This document shows, piece by piece, positions 15,917 to 23,451 of a stretch of DNA of 32,059 bases. A program made the position numbers and the translations under genes. The stretch covers positions 1 through 32,059 of the forward strand of contig JAKEET010000195.1 of the NCBI GenBank assembly GCA_022616435.1. Reading direction: 5' to 3'. Within the stretch, counting starts at the first letter, position 1. Each line of letters begins with the position of its first letter. Source of the stretch: Gemmataceae bacterium (GTDB lineage: Bacteria; Planctomycetota; Planctomycetia; Gemmatales; Gemmataceae). The notes below the pieces were generated by a model. The model made no database searches, was not told the DNA's origin, and saw nothing but the letters and a program-made list of their open reading frames with translations.

Positions 15917-16555
15917 TCATGCGCGGTGCACGTCGTCGGTGCTCGCGCCCGCCCGGTGCAACAGCTCTCGATACCAACGTTCCGCGTCCCGCGTCCGGTC
16001 GCCGAGCTGAGTCGCGCCCCAGATCACCGTCAACGTCCGCCGCGTCGCCGCGTCGGTCTTCGTCCGCTGGGCGTCCTTGACCGCGTTGCTGCACGGCCCG
16101 GCCGCATCGTCCAGGCACAAGAGGCCTTCCAGATCGATGCTCTGGCCCGACGCGTTGAACACGTACGCGGCCCCGGCCGGCGCCACGGCCGTGCGAAACG
16201 GCGGCGCCGCCTTGTCCAGATCGACGACGCTGATCGGCAAGCCGCTGTGCAGCGACACGATGTTGCAGATGTCCACGGCCGCGTTGATCGTCCCCAGCGT
16301 GCCGTCGGTCACCGCCTTGACGAGATATTCCGACGCCGGCTTGCTGCGGCCGGCGGGCTTGAAGCCGCCGTGGCGGAGCAGCCGGCGCACGGCTTCGCGC
16401 ACGCCATCGTCGCTGCGCAAGGGCGCCGGCGCGGTCACGGACAGGAGCGCGAGCATCTCCGGCGGCGTCGGCAGCTCGCCCAGCGGCGCAGGGAAGGTCG
16501 TCGCGAACGCGCGGAGATCGAGCAGGGGATGTGGTTCAACGGTTAACGTGATCAT
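15917..16555 (-). CDS. B3/B4 (tRNA-synthetase editing-like) domain protein
   Basis: 212 residues, cytoplasmic. The centre has G-F-K-P-A-G-R-S-K-P-A-S-E-Y-L followed by I-N-A-A-V-D-I-C-N-I-V-S-L-H-S-G-L-P-I-S-V-V-D-L-D-K, the pattern of stand-alone B3/4 proteins related to the phenylalanyl-tRNA synthetase beta-subunit B3/B4 region. Such proteins may hydrolyse mischarged aminoacyl-tRNA, but most are uncharacterised. The frame is open further upstream; ATG at 16555 begins at family similarity. It ends three bases after the hairpin it shares with the convergent gene, and it lies 101 bases downstream of the DUF1553 gene on the same strand. Confidence 0.85.
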   Translation of the reverse strand: MITLTVEPHPLLDLRAFATTFPAPLGELPTPPEMLALLSVTAPAPLRSDDGVREAVRRLLRHGGFKPAGRSKPASEYLVKAVTDGTLGTINAAVDICNIVSLHSGLPISVVDLDKAAPPFRTAVAPAGAAYVFNASGQSIDLEGLLCLDDAAGPCSNAVKDAQRTKTDAATRRTLTVIWGATQLGDRTRDAERWYRELLHRAGASTDDVHRA

Positions 16556-16656
16556 GTTCCTGCGCCGCAACAAGACGCGAATGGCTTGCCGTTTAGCGCT
16601 CGCGCGATCCGGCGAATGCGAAACGGCAAGCCCGAGGCCGTTCACACCGGTCACCC

Positions 16657-19596
16657 TCAATTCACGAAGATGAACTCCTTGACGTTGAACAGCACGTGGG
16701 CGAACTCCGTCCATGACCGCACATCATCCGCCCGGCCATGGATACGCGTCTGTTCGTCGAAGAACGCCAGCGCGTCGGCCAGCTCACTGGCCGTCGGCGG
16801 GCGGCCCAGGCCCGTCTCAAACATCCGCCGCACGCGCTCGGCGGCCGTCATCCCCGCTTCCTTGAGCACGCGCCGCGCCCACAGCTCCGCCTGCTGAAGG
16901 ACCAGCGGATTGTTCAGCATCGTCAGCGCCTGCGCCGGCACGTTCGACACCGAACGGCGGCCGATCGTCGAGAACGGCGTCGGATAATCGAAGGCGACGA
17001 ACATCGGCGTCAGGAAGTTGCGGCGCACGGCGATGTAGATCGAGCGGCGGCCGTGGCCGTCGAGGGGCCCGCCCACCCCCGGCCGGCCGCGGCCCACCAT
17101 GAACGGCGTCAGGTGCACCGGCACGCTCGGCCCGAACGGCGTCGGATCGAGCCGGCCGGACACGGCCAGCATCGCGTCGCGGATCGCCTCGGCCTCCAGA
17201 CGCCGCACCGGCATGCGCTGCAGGAGCTTGTTGTCCGGATCGACGGTGTCGGGGTTGGCGCGACGGGATGGACGGCCCCCAAGGCTCGCGTTGCTCGCCT
17301 TGGGGCTTGACGCCTGCTGATAGGTCGCCGACAGCACCATGAGTTTGTGGAGCTTCTTCAGCGACCAGCCGTTCCGGACGAATTCGAGCGCCAGGTAATC
17401 AAGCAGCTCCGGGTGCGTCGGCGCCTGGCCGAGCACGCCGAAATCGTCGGGCGAGCGGACGATGCCTTCGCCGAAGTGGTGCTTCCAGACGCGGTTGACC
17501 AGCACGCGCGGCAGGATCGGCGTCTTGCCGGGATCGAGCATGTGCTCGGCCAGCTCCAGCCGGCCGCTGCCATTGCCGGGCGGCGGCGTGACGCCGCCGA
17601 AGACCTCCAGGAAACGCCGCGGCACGACCGCGCCGAGCTTCTTGGGGTTGCCGCGGATGAAGACGTGCTCGTTGACGCCGTTGCCGTCGGCCGTGGCCAG
17701 CGCCCGCCGCGGCGCATCCAGGGCCGCCTCATACTTGCGGAACTCCTCCAGCAGCGGTACGAGCGCCGCCGGCGCCGGCGCCATGCGCCCGCCGGCGCCG
17801 GCCGCGTCCGGAGGCCGATCGTCGTCGCTGAGAATGACTTGTTCCAACACGGCGTAGCCGGGACCGTCGTCGAGCACCTCGATGTAGGCGCGCTGGCCCA
17901 GCCACATCGACACGTCCTGCGTGCGCCAGTGCATGGCTTCGTTGTCCACCGCGAACGTGAGGCTGCCGTAGATCGGCTCGCGAATCAGTTGCAGGCCGTT
18001 GACCACGACGTTGACGCGAGCCTGCTTGCCGGCCAACCGATAATGGATCTTGCCGTGGCGGAGGACGAACGTCGGCGACCGCAGCGCGCCGTGCAACTTC
18101 GTCGAAAGCAACGCACTGTGCGCCAGGCCCGGCGGCAGCGCCGTGATCGCGCCATGGTCCTGTTCCGGACGGATCAACGCCGCGCCCGGACCGCTCGGGC
18201 CGGTCCCGAACGCCTCGCCGGTGACGGTCCAATCTCCCCACGTCCCCTTCGCAAACGAGGCCAGCGCTTCGCCGGCCGACGGCCCGAGCCGCGGCCGGAT
18301 GAACTTCTGCGGCGGCAGCAGGTTGCCGATGGCCGTCCGGACCTTGACGAGCGGCGCCAGCTTGGCGCGGCGCTCCGCCGCCGAGTCGATGAAGGCACGG
18401 TCCTGCCGCGAGCTCTGCAGGTAGCCGGCGAGCGCGTAGTAATCCTTCGTGGAGATGGCGTCGAACTTGTGATCGTGGCAGCGGGCGCAGGCAATCGTCA
18501 GGCCCAGGAACGCCTTGCCGAACACGTCGATCTGGTTGTCGATGCGGTCGGCCTGGTCGGCGCGCGAATCGACCGGCGAGTGCTTGGCTTCGCCCAGCCA
18601 CCAGAAGCCGGCGCCCAAGATCGACTCATTCGTCCTGGTTTGCGGATGCCGCCGCGGATTGCCGAGCAGATCGCCGGCGATGTGCTCGCGCACGAACTGA
18701 TCGTAGGGAACGTCGTCATTGAGGGCGCGGATCACGTAGTCGCGGTACTTCCAGGCGTCCGCGATCTCGAAGTCGAACTCGTGCCCCTGCGTCTCGGCGT
18801 AGCGCACCAGGTCGAGCCAGTGCCGGGCCCAGCGTTCGCCGTAGCGCGGCGATGACAGCAACCGGTCCGCGACCTGCGCGATCAGTGCTTGCCGTTTCGC
18901 GTTCGAGCCGTCCCACGCCTGGACAAACTCCTCCATCTCGTGCACCGTCGGCGGCAGACCGATCACGTCGAAGTACATGCGCCGCAGCAGGGTGCGTGGA
19001 TCGGCCGGCGGCGCCGGCGTCAAACCCTTCTCCTCCAGCCTGGCGAGGATGAACGCATCGATCGGCGTCTGCACCCAGGCGGCGTTCTTCACCCGCGGCG
19101 TCGTCGGCAGTTGCAGCGGCCGCAGCGACCAGTGCCGGCTGCGCGCCTTCAGGTCGAACTCCTTGGCCACTGGTAGCTTCTGGTTGCCGGCATCGTCGGG
19201 CCATGGGGCGCCGAGCTGAATCCACTTCGTGAAGTCGGCGATGACCGCGTCGGGCAGCTTGCCGCGCGGCGGCATGCGCAGCTCCGGGTCGCCGTAGCCG
19301 ATCGCCTTCAGCATCAGGCTTTGGGCCGGCGCGCCGGGGACCACGGCCCGGCCCGAGTCGCCGCCCTTGAGGGCATTGGCCCGGCTATCCAGACGCAGGT
19401 GGGCCTTTGGTTTTTCGGCCCCGTGACACTTGTGGCAATGCTCGGCGAGGGCCGGACGGATGCGCTGCTCGAAGAACTCAAGATCAGCCGGCGTCTGGGC
19501 GCCGACGACAGGGCGCCACGCGGCAACCGTAAGAACAACCAGCGCAAGTCGGCACGAGGTCGCCATGAGGACCGGCATCCGGTAGAAGGCGGGCAT
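16657..19596 (-). CDS. PSCyt1/DUF1549/DUF1553 planctomycete cytochrome-like protein
   Basis: 979 residues. After a signal peptide (starts possible at 19596, 19578 or 19566) comes a PSCyt1 c-type haem motif C-H-K-C-H (C54, C57, H58) with the downstream M-P-P-R-G segment. The DUF1549 region (about 165-385) contains the Y-F-D-V-I-G-L-P-P-T and W-A-R-H-W-L-D-L-V-R-Y-A-E-T segments and a second C-A-R-C-H-D-H-K-F-D motif. A concanavalin/CBM-like insert and a DUF1553 domain (about 690-950; L-V-N-R-V-W-K-H-H-F-G-E-G-I-V) follow. These large exported proteins are hallmark planctomycete products, usually paired with a DUF1501 protein, which is absent here. An intragenic palindrome at 17277-17305 encodes extra residues. 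Probable role in polymer degradation or redox; unproven. Confidence 0.92.
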   Translation of the reverse strand: MPAFYRMPVLMATSCRLALVVLTVAAWRPVVGAQTPADLEFFEQRIRPALAEHCHKCHGAEKPKAHLRLDSRANALKGGDSGRAVVPGAPAQSLMLKAIGYGDPELRMPPRGKLPDAVIADFTKWIQLGAPWPDDAGNQKLPVAKEFDLKARSRHWSLRPLQLPTTPRVKNAAWVQTPIDAFILARLEEKGLTPAPPADPRTLLRRMYFDVIGLPPTVHEMEEFVQAWDGSNAKRQALIAQVADRLLSSPRYGERWARHWLDLVRYAETQGHEFDFEIADAWKYRDYVIRALNDDVPYDQFVREHIAGDLLGNPRRHPQTRTNESILGAGFWWLGEAKHSPVDSRADQADRIDNQIDVFGKAFLGLTIACARCHDHKFDAISTKDYYALAGYLQSSRQDRAFIDSAAERRAKLAPLVKVRTAIGNLLPPQKFIRPRLGPSAGEALASFAKGTWGDWTVTGEAFGTGPSGPGAALIRPEQDHGAITALPPGLAHSALLSTKLHGALRSPTFVLRHGKIHYRLAGKQARVNVVVNGLQLIREPIYGSLTFAVDNEAMHWRTQDVSMWLGQRAYIEVLDDGPGYAVLEQVILSDDDRPPDAAGAGGRMAPAPAALVPLLEEFRKYEAALDAPRRALATADGNGVNEHVFIRGNPKKLGAVVPRRFLEVFGGVTPPPGNGSGRLELAEHMLDPGKTPILPRVLVNRVWKHHFGEGIVRSPDDFGVLGQAPTHPELLDYLALEFVRNGWSLKKLHKLMVLSATYQQASSPKASNASLGGRPSRRANPDTVDPDNKLLQRMPVRRLEAEAIRDAMLAVSGRLDPTPFGPSVPVHLTPFMVGRGRPGVGGPLDGHGRRSIYIAVRRNFLTPMFVAFDYPTPFSTIGRRSVSNVPAQALTMLNNPLVLQQAELWARRVLKEAGMTAAERVRRMFETGLGRPPTASELADALAFFDEQTRIHGRADDVRSWTEFAHVLFNVKEFIFVN
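17277..17305. repeat. Palindrome inserted in the DUF1553 coding region
   Basis: CCCCAAGGC and GCCTTGGGG flank an 11-base centre. Read in the gene it encodes the K-A-S-N-A-S-L-G-G-R segment, which looks like an insertion between the family-conserved S-A-T-Y-Q-Q-A-S-S and N-P-D-T-V-D-P-D-N. It is in frame, so the gene stays open. Confidence 0.45.
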
Positions 19597-19659
19597 GCGG
19601 GCGGATCAGGCTTCTATTGTAAAGAGGCGGATGGCGCGTGGGAAGCGATTCGTAGCTAC

Positions 19660-20328
19660 TCACTCACGGAACTCCGCTTCGCGGACCAGGGTTTCGATGA
19701 TGTGGTCCAACCCCTCGGCCGATCCCGAGCGGTGGCGGATGATGCCGTGGGCGTCGATGACGATGAGCGTCGGCCAGCCGGTGATGTCCCATTGCTGCGG
19801 GATGATGCCGTCGGGGCCTTCCGCCCACCACGAGCGCCAGTTGATGCGGTGCTTGGCGACGGCGGCGCGGACCACGTCGAGGTCCGGGTCGCTGTTGACG
19901 CCCAGCAGTGCGAAAGGCCGGTTGCGATACTTGTCGACGAGCGACCGCTCGTGGGCGTAGAGCGCCCGGCACGGCGGTCACCAGTGCCCCCAGAAATCGA
20001 GAAGGATGACCTTGCCGCGATAGTCGCTGAGCCGGAAGGGGACGCCGTCGAGGTCCTCGCCGCTGATGTCGGGGGCCAATTGCCCGACCTGCGGGCCGGC
20101 GCCTTGCGGGCCGGCGCCTTGCGGGCCGGCGCCTTGCGGGCCGGCGCCTTGCGGGCTGCCGACTTGCTGACCGTCCATGTGCGGACCGCCGCTGTGCGGA
20201 TCGATCTGCGGCCGGGCGAGCGCCACGGCGGGCGGCGGGTCGGCCGGCGGCAAGCGCGGCGCGGCGCTCTTGAAGCACCCCGGAAGACCGATCACCAACG
20301 CCAGCACCGAGCCACCCAGGGGACGCAT
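19660..20328 (-). CDS. TlpA/thioredoxin-like lipoprotein with in-frame TGA (probable selenocysteine, UPPC)
   Basis: 223 codons with one internal TGA at 19978-19980, codon 117. The signal peptide ends in a lipobox (G-L-P-G-C), then a linker with four G-A-G-P-Q repeats, then an AhpC-TSA/TlpA-type redoxin domain: G-Q-L-A-P-D-I, R-G-K-V-I-L-L-D-F-W-G-H-W, TGA-P-P-C, A-L-Y-A-H-E-R-S-L-V, L-L-G-V-N-S-D and G-W-P-T-L-I-V-I-D near the cis-Pro. The TGA falls at the first cysteine of the active-site CxxC; everything after it stays in frame and conserved to the TGA stop at 19660. I infer selenocysteine (UxxC) acting in thiol-disulfide exchange outside the cytoplasm. Start ATG 20328 has GAGGA upstream. 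Nonsense mutation is the alternative. Confidence 0.82.
19937..19952 (-). promoter_or_regulatory. Candidate bacterial SECIS stem-loop of the thioredoxin-like gene
   Basis: In the message a 6-bp stem ACGAGC/GCUCGU closes a GGUC tetraloop whose first G is 31 nt after the UGA. The published bacterial SECIS model asks for an apical loop 16-37 nt after UGA with a G in its first two positions, which this meets; GGUC is also the apical loop of E. coli fdhF. The bulged U of the E. coli element is absent. A second stem GGGCG/CGCCC (19953-19967) lies between the UGA and this one. Confidence 0.55.
20091..20150. repeat. Four tandem 15-bp repeats in the thioredoxin-like gene
   Basis: Four exact copies of GCGGGCCGGCGCCTT, encoding G-A-G-P-Q units (read on -) in the linker between the lipid anchor and redoxin domain. 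Being in frame, copy-number change would only lengthen or shorten the tether. Confidence 0.9.
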
Positions 20329-20520
20329 GGCGATCCTCGCTCCGCGAACATCCGCCGGAAAAGAGGCGGGAGCATATCGAGCGGCGGCGGTCCTGTCACG
20401 CCGAGTTACTGAGGATTTCGGAGCGACGTGGGAAGTGAGGCAGGATAGAGAGGCCGCCGGCGGCTTGCGCCCGCATCATCTGGAGTAATGACGCGAACGC
20501 CAAGCCGCAAGCGGCGTCGT

Positions 20521-20907
20521 TCACGCCTTCGATTTGCTGAGCACTTCGATGGTGGGGAAGTCGTTCTTCTTGAACGCGTCCTTGAGCTGCTGTTCGTCGA
20601 ACTTGGACATGTCGGGCACGCCGAAGCGCACCTTCTGGGTTCCGGTATCCGCATGGATGTTTTTCGAGTTCTGGTCTACCCACGGCAGACTGGCCAAGGC
20701 TTTCTTGGCCCGGGACACTCAACCCACGGGTCAGGTCATGCCGTCCACTTTGAGAGTGACCGTGGTCATCGAGCCGGTGACCGCGTCATCGGTCTTGGCC
20801 GAGGTCGAACCGGGGCTCGGCGCTTTCTTGGTCGAAGCGCCTTCGTGGCCGCAACCCATGCACGCCAAGAGCATGGCGGGGGCGGCCCAGGACAAGGTCG
20901 CACGCAT
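20521..20907 (-). CDS. Heavy-metal-associated (HMA-like) lipoprotein with two in-frame TGA codons (probable double selenocysteine, UPVGU)
   Basis: 129 codons with TGA at codons 59 (20731-20733) and 63 (20719-20721). The start ATG at 20907 is six bases after AAGGAG (20914-20919). A short signal peptide with lipobox M-L-L-A-C, a Ser/Thr/Lys linker and then a ferredoxin-like HMA domain follow: T-V-T-L-K-V-D-G-M-T, TGA-P-V-G-TGA, V-S-R-A-K-K-A-L-A-S-L-P-W-V, V-R-F-G-V and D-A-F-K-K-N-D-F-P-T-I-E-V-L. In this domain G-M-T-C with a second Cys starts the metal-binding loop; both cysteines are TGA here. Without recoding only a 58-residue stub results. I infer a double selenocysteine metal- or redox-active protein on the envelope, next to a UxxC thioredoxin. 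A pseudogene is less likely. Confidence 0.75.
20692..20710 (-). promoter_or_regulatory. Candidate SECIS stem-loop of the HMA-like gene
   Basis: A perfect 7-bp stem GGCCAAG/CUUGGCC with loop AAAGC starts 20 nt after the first UGA and 8 nt after the second; the loop lies 27 and 15 nt downstream. Distances suit a bacterial SECIS, but the loop has G at its fourth position, not in the first two unless the closing G-C pair opens, so the fit is weaker than for the neighbouring gene. Confidence 0.4.
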
Positions 20908-20914
20908 GAAAGGC

Positions 20915-20928
20915 TCCTTAAAAAAGGA
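20915..20928 (-). promoter_or_regulatory. Small hairpin covering the ribosome-binding site of the HMA-like gene
   Basis: UCCUU/AAGGA with loop UUUU overlaps the AAGGAG ribosome-binding site (20914-20919). It is short and A/U-rich, so only weakly able to mask the site; seen in the sequence, function inferred. Confidence 0.3.
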
Positions 20929-21078
20929 ATGAGGTTCTAGGTGGTTATAGCAGAGCCGGACCGCCCAAGACAGCCGAATCGGACGCGATGTGTTGCGGTG
21001 GCCGGGGCTTCGTCACGTGGCCGGCACTGTAGTTCGTGGCCGGGGCTGAGTCTTCGAAGCCGGCCACGCGTCCTTTCA

Positions 21079-22176
21079 TCAATGACAATGAACCGCCAAC
21101 GCCTGGGCCAGACGACGTTGCGGCGCGCTCAGCGGATACGCGGCCAGCTCCGGCGGCGCGACCCAGTGCCCCGCCGGATACAACCCCGGCCGGAATGAGC
21201 CGCGCCGGTGCGTCGCTTCGAGGCAGATGAGCTGGATGCGAAAGCGCGTCACGCCGTGGCGAACCGTCGTCAGCTGCGGACCAAGATCGGCGTCGATGCC
21301 CAGTTCCGACAACAGCTGATGGGCGATGCGATCGGGCGTCGAGCGCGCCGTCACCGCGCGCCGCGGCAGCTCCCACATCCCGGCCCAGCGGCCGGCCTCA
21401 GGACATTGGACGAGCAGCACCCGGCGTTGGCGCCACACGGCGACGGCGACTTCGTTGACCTCTTCCACCGGCGGGCGTTTCGCCGGGCGCGGGATGTCGG
21501 CCTGGGCGCCTTGGCGGCACGCCCGACAATGGCGCGCCAGCGGACAGCGAGCGCACGCGGGCTGGTCCGGCGTGCAGATCAAGGCGCCCAGCTCCATGAG
21601 GGCCTGGTTGAAGTCGCCGATGCGGCGGCGCGGCAGCAGGGCGGTCGCCGCGGCCCACAGCCGTTGTTGAACCGGCGCCGCGGCCGGGTCGCCGCGCTCG
21701 CCCAGCAAGCGGCACAGGACGCGGCGGCTGTTCGTTTCCAGGATCGGCAAGCGGCGCTCGTAGGCTTGCGAGAGAATCGCGTTGACCGTGTAGCGGCCGA
21801 GCCCCGGAAGACGGCCGAGCGATTGGGCATCATCGGGGATGTGGCCGGCGTGGTCGCGGCACAGTTGCCGCGCCGCCCGGTGGAGCGAGCGGGCCCGGCG
21901 GTAGTAGCCGAGACCTTCCCAGGCGCGCAGCACCTGCTGCTCGTCGGCGGCGGCGAGGGCCGCGACATCCGGGAATTGCTGGACGAAGCGTTCGAAGTAG
22001 CCGATGACGGTGGCGGCCTGGGTTTGCTGGAGCATGACCTCGCTGACCCAGACGGCATACGGATCGCGGCGGCGACGCCACGGCAGGTCGCGGGCGTGCT
22101 CGGCAAACCACGCCAGCAAACGCCGGCGGATCGAGGCGCGGATCGTGGCGTCGCGGAGAAGTTGCATCGTGCGCAA
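21079..22176 (-). CDS. mutY: A/G-specific adenine glycosylase MutY
   Basis: Removes adenine mispaired with 8-oxoguanine or G, in base-excision repair. 365 residues. The N-terminal HhH-GPD fold has P-W-R-R, catalytic Glu46 in S-E-V-M-L-Q-Q-T-Q, the helix-hairpin-helix L-P-G-L-G-R-Y-T (around 123-130) and the [4Fe-4S] loop C201-x6-C208-x2-C211-x5-C217. A NUDIX-like C-terminal domain for 8-oxoG recognition follows (V-A-V-A-V-W-R-Q-R-R; W-E-L-P-R-R; V-R-H-G-V-T-R-F-R). The position of the catalytic Asp (E. coli I-L-D-G-N) is Glu147 here (I-L-E-T-N). ATG 22176 or 22167 could start it. It lies 52 bases after the FHA gene on the same strand. Confidence 0.95.
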   Translation of the reverse strand: MRTMQLLRDATIRASIRRRLLAWFAEHARDLPWRRRRDPYAVWVSEVMLQQTQAATVIGYFERFVQQFPDVAALAAADEQQVLRAWEGLGYYRRARSLHRAARQLCRDHAGHIPDDAQSLGRLPGLGRYTVNAILSQAYERRLPILETNSRRVLCRLLGERGDPAAAPVQQRLWAAATALLPRRRIGDFNQALMELGALICTPDQPACARCPLARHCRACRQGAQADIPRPAKRPPVEEVNEVAVAVWRQRRVLLVQCPEAGRWAGMWELPRRAVTARSTPDRIAHQLLSELGIDADLGPQLTTVRHGVTRFRIQLICLEATHRRGSFRPGLYPAGHWVAPPELAAYPLSAPQRRLAQALAVHCH

Positions 22177-22227
22177 TCGGCTTCGTCACGGGCTGAACGC
22201 GAGACTTGGTTGGCCGGCCGTACCGCG

Positions 22228-22845
22228 TCAGCGTTGCCGGCGCGTGTACTTGGCCAAGAGCGACTCGGCGGCTTTCGAGGCGGACGCCGCCGCGGCCTTG
22301 GCATCCGGCTTTTTCGCCGCGGCGTTCTTGTCGTCCGACCCGGCGGCCGGAGCTTCGCCGGTCCCGGTCACGGGATTGGGCAAGTCGAAGACCGTACTTC
22401 CCGACGGGACGGCGGAATCGCTGCCGGCGTTTCCCTCGCCGCCGGCGCCGGTGTCGTCTTGCAAGCCGAGCAGCATGGCGGCCGCGGCTTCGTCGTCGGC
22501 GCTGGCCGCAGACTGCGGCGGCGGCGTCGGCTTGCTGATCGACGCCGCACCTTCAATCTGCACCTTGAACGCCAGCGGCCCCACCTTGAGCACGTCGTCG
22601 TGCTGCAAGGGGAGTTCGCCCTTCACCGGCTGATCGTTGATGAAGGTGCCGTTGGTGCTGTCGAAGTCGCGCACGAACACCTGACCGCTCTTGGTGAGGA
22701 TGGCGCAGTGGCGTTTGCTGATGAGGGCGCTGGCCGGCCGCAAGTTGCACTGCGGATCGCGGCCGATGACGAACTGGGCCAGCGTGATCGGAATGACCTG
22801 TCCAAGCGACTTGCCGGCGGTGGCGACCACCAAGCTCACTTTCAT
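22228..22845 (-). CDS. FHA-domain protein
   Basis: 205 residues. One N-terminal forkhead-associated domain (about 5-95) with the phosphothreonine-binding residues G28-R29 in V-I-G-R-D-P, S-K-R-H (43-46) and D-S-T-N-G-T-F-I-N (62-70). The rest is a low-complexity Ala/Pro/Ser/Lys region with an R-R-Q-R end and no recognised domain. FHA proteins bind phosphothreonine on partners of Ser/Thr kinases, which are numerous in planctomycetes; no kinase is adjacent. ATG 22845 was chosen because the domain starts at residue 3 and GAGG lies upstream; an ATG at 22917 would add an unconserved Cys-rich leader. Confidence 0.9.
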   Translation of the reverse strand: MKVSLVVATAGKSLGQVIPITLAQFVIGRDPQCNLRPASALISKRHCAILTKSGQVFVRDFDSTNGTFINDQPVKGELPLQHDDVLKVGPLAFKVQIEGAASISKPTPPPQSAASADDEAAAAMLLGLQDDTGAGGEGNAGSDSAVPSGSTVFDLPNPVTGTGEAPAAGSDDKNAAAKKPDAKAAAASASKAAESLLAKYTRRQR

Positions 22846-23197
22846 AGACGACCTCGATCCAGTGTGCGGTCCGCAAGACCCACACGCTTGGCAAGAGTTC
22901 CGGCTCTCACCAAGCATAGGTCAAGAAGCTCGTTTCGGCGTAGGCGACTCGGGAAAACCGAAGTATGGCGGACGATTGGACCTCGTGCAACGAAAATCTT
23001 CGTCAAAACCGGCGACCCACGATGAGGGTAAAAAAATGCATATGGATCGATGGCCTTATTGTAGGGTAAGACGGGGCTGATGCAATCGAAAAGCGATCAA
23101 CGATGTGGATATTTCCTGACCGTCGACGACAGAAAGGTCGCCGCAGGTTATCCGGTCATCTGTCCGGCCATCGCAAGGGCTGTCGGATACGTGCGGT

Positions 23198-23434
23198 TCA
23201 AGGCGCGAACGCACCGGCATTCTGCCTGGCGGCCGCCTCTTCGAGACTCTGCAGCTCCTTGGTGAGCGGGAACGCCGGCGAGCGCGGGATGTATTGCGGC
23301 GGATGGTCGAGGTAGTGTCCGGACGGCAAGGTCATGCCGGCTTCGGGGACCCAGGTCTGGCAACCCGACACCAACACGGTTCCCAGGCCCATTGCCCCAC
23401 TCAACAGCCACGTCCAGCGGCTTCGCGTGTTCAT
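23198..23434 (-). CDS. Small planctomycete lipoprotein
   Basis: 78 residues. A signal peptide with the lipobox L-V-S-G-C (cleavage before residue ~25) is followed by W-V-P-E-A-G-M-T-L-P-S-G-H-Y-L-D-H-P-P-Q-Y, a pattern I associate with short lipoproteins of the Gemmata group, and a Glu/Ala-rich tail. AAAGG lies upstream of the ATG. No function is known. A 75-bp hairpin sits just upstream. The 22918-23197 stretch beyond its 3' end shows no gene I can support. Confidence 0.75.
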   Translation of the reverse strand: MNTRSRWTWLLSGAMGLGTVLVSGCQTWVPEAGMTLPSGHYLDHPPQYIPRSPAFPLTKELQSLEEAAARQNAGAFAP

Positions 23435-23451
23435 GACCGTCGCCTTTCCTC

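Noticed and set aside
19660..20907. Reassigned genetic code (TGA = Gly or Trp)
   Set aside because: TGA is a normal stop in mutY, modA, modB, the DUF1553 gene and the thioredoxin-like gene itself, and Gly or Trp would not restore CxxC-type motifs.
19660..20907. Frameshift or degraded pseudogenes
   Set aside because: No frame change is needed; both proteins remain conserved on either side of the TGA codons, and the stops coincide only with motif cysteines. Nonsense mutation is not fully excluded without the genome's sel genes.
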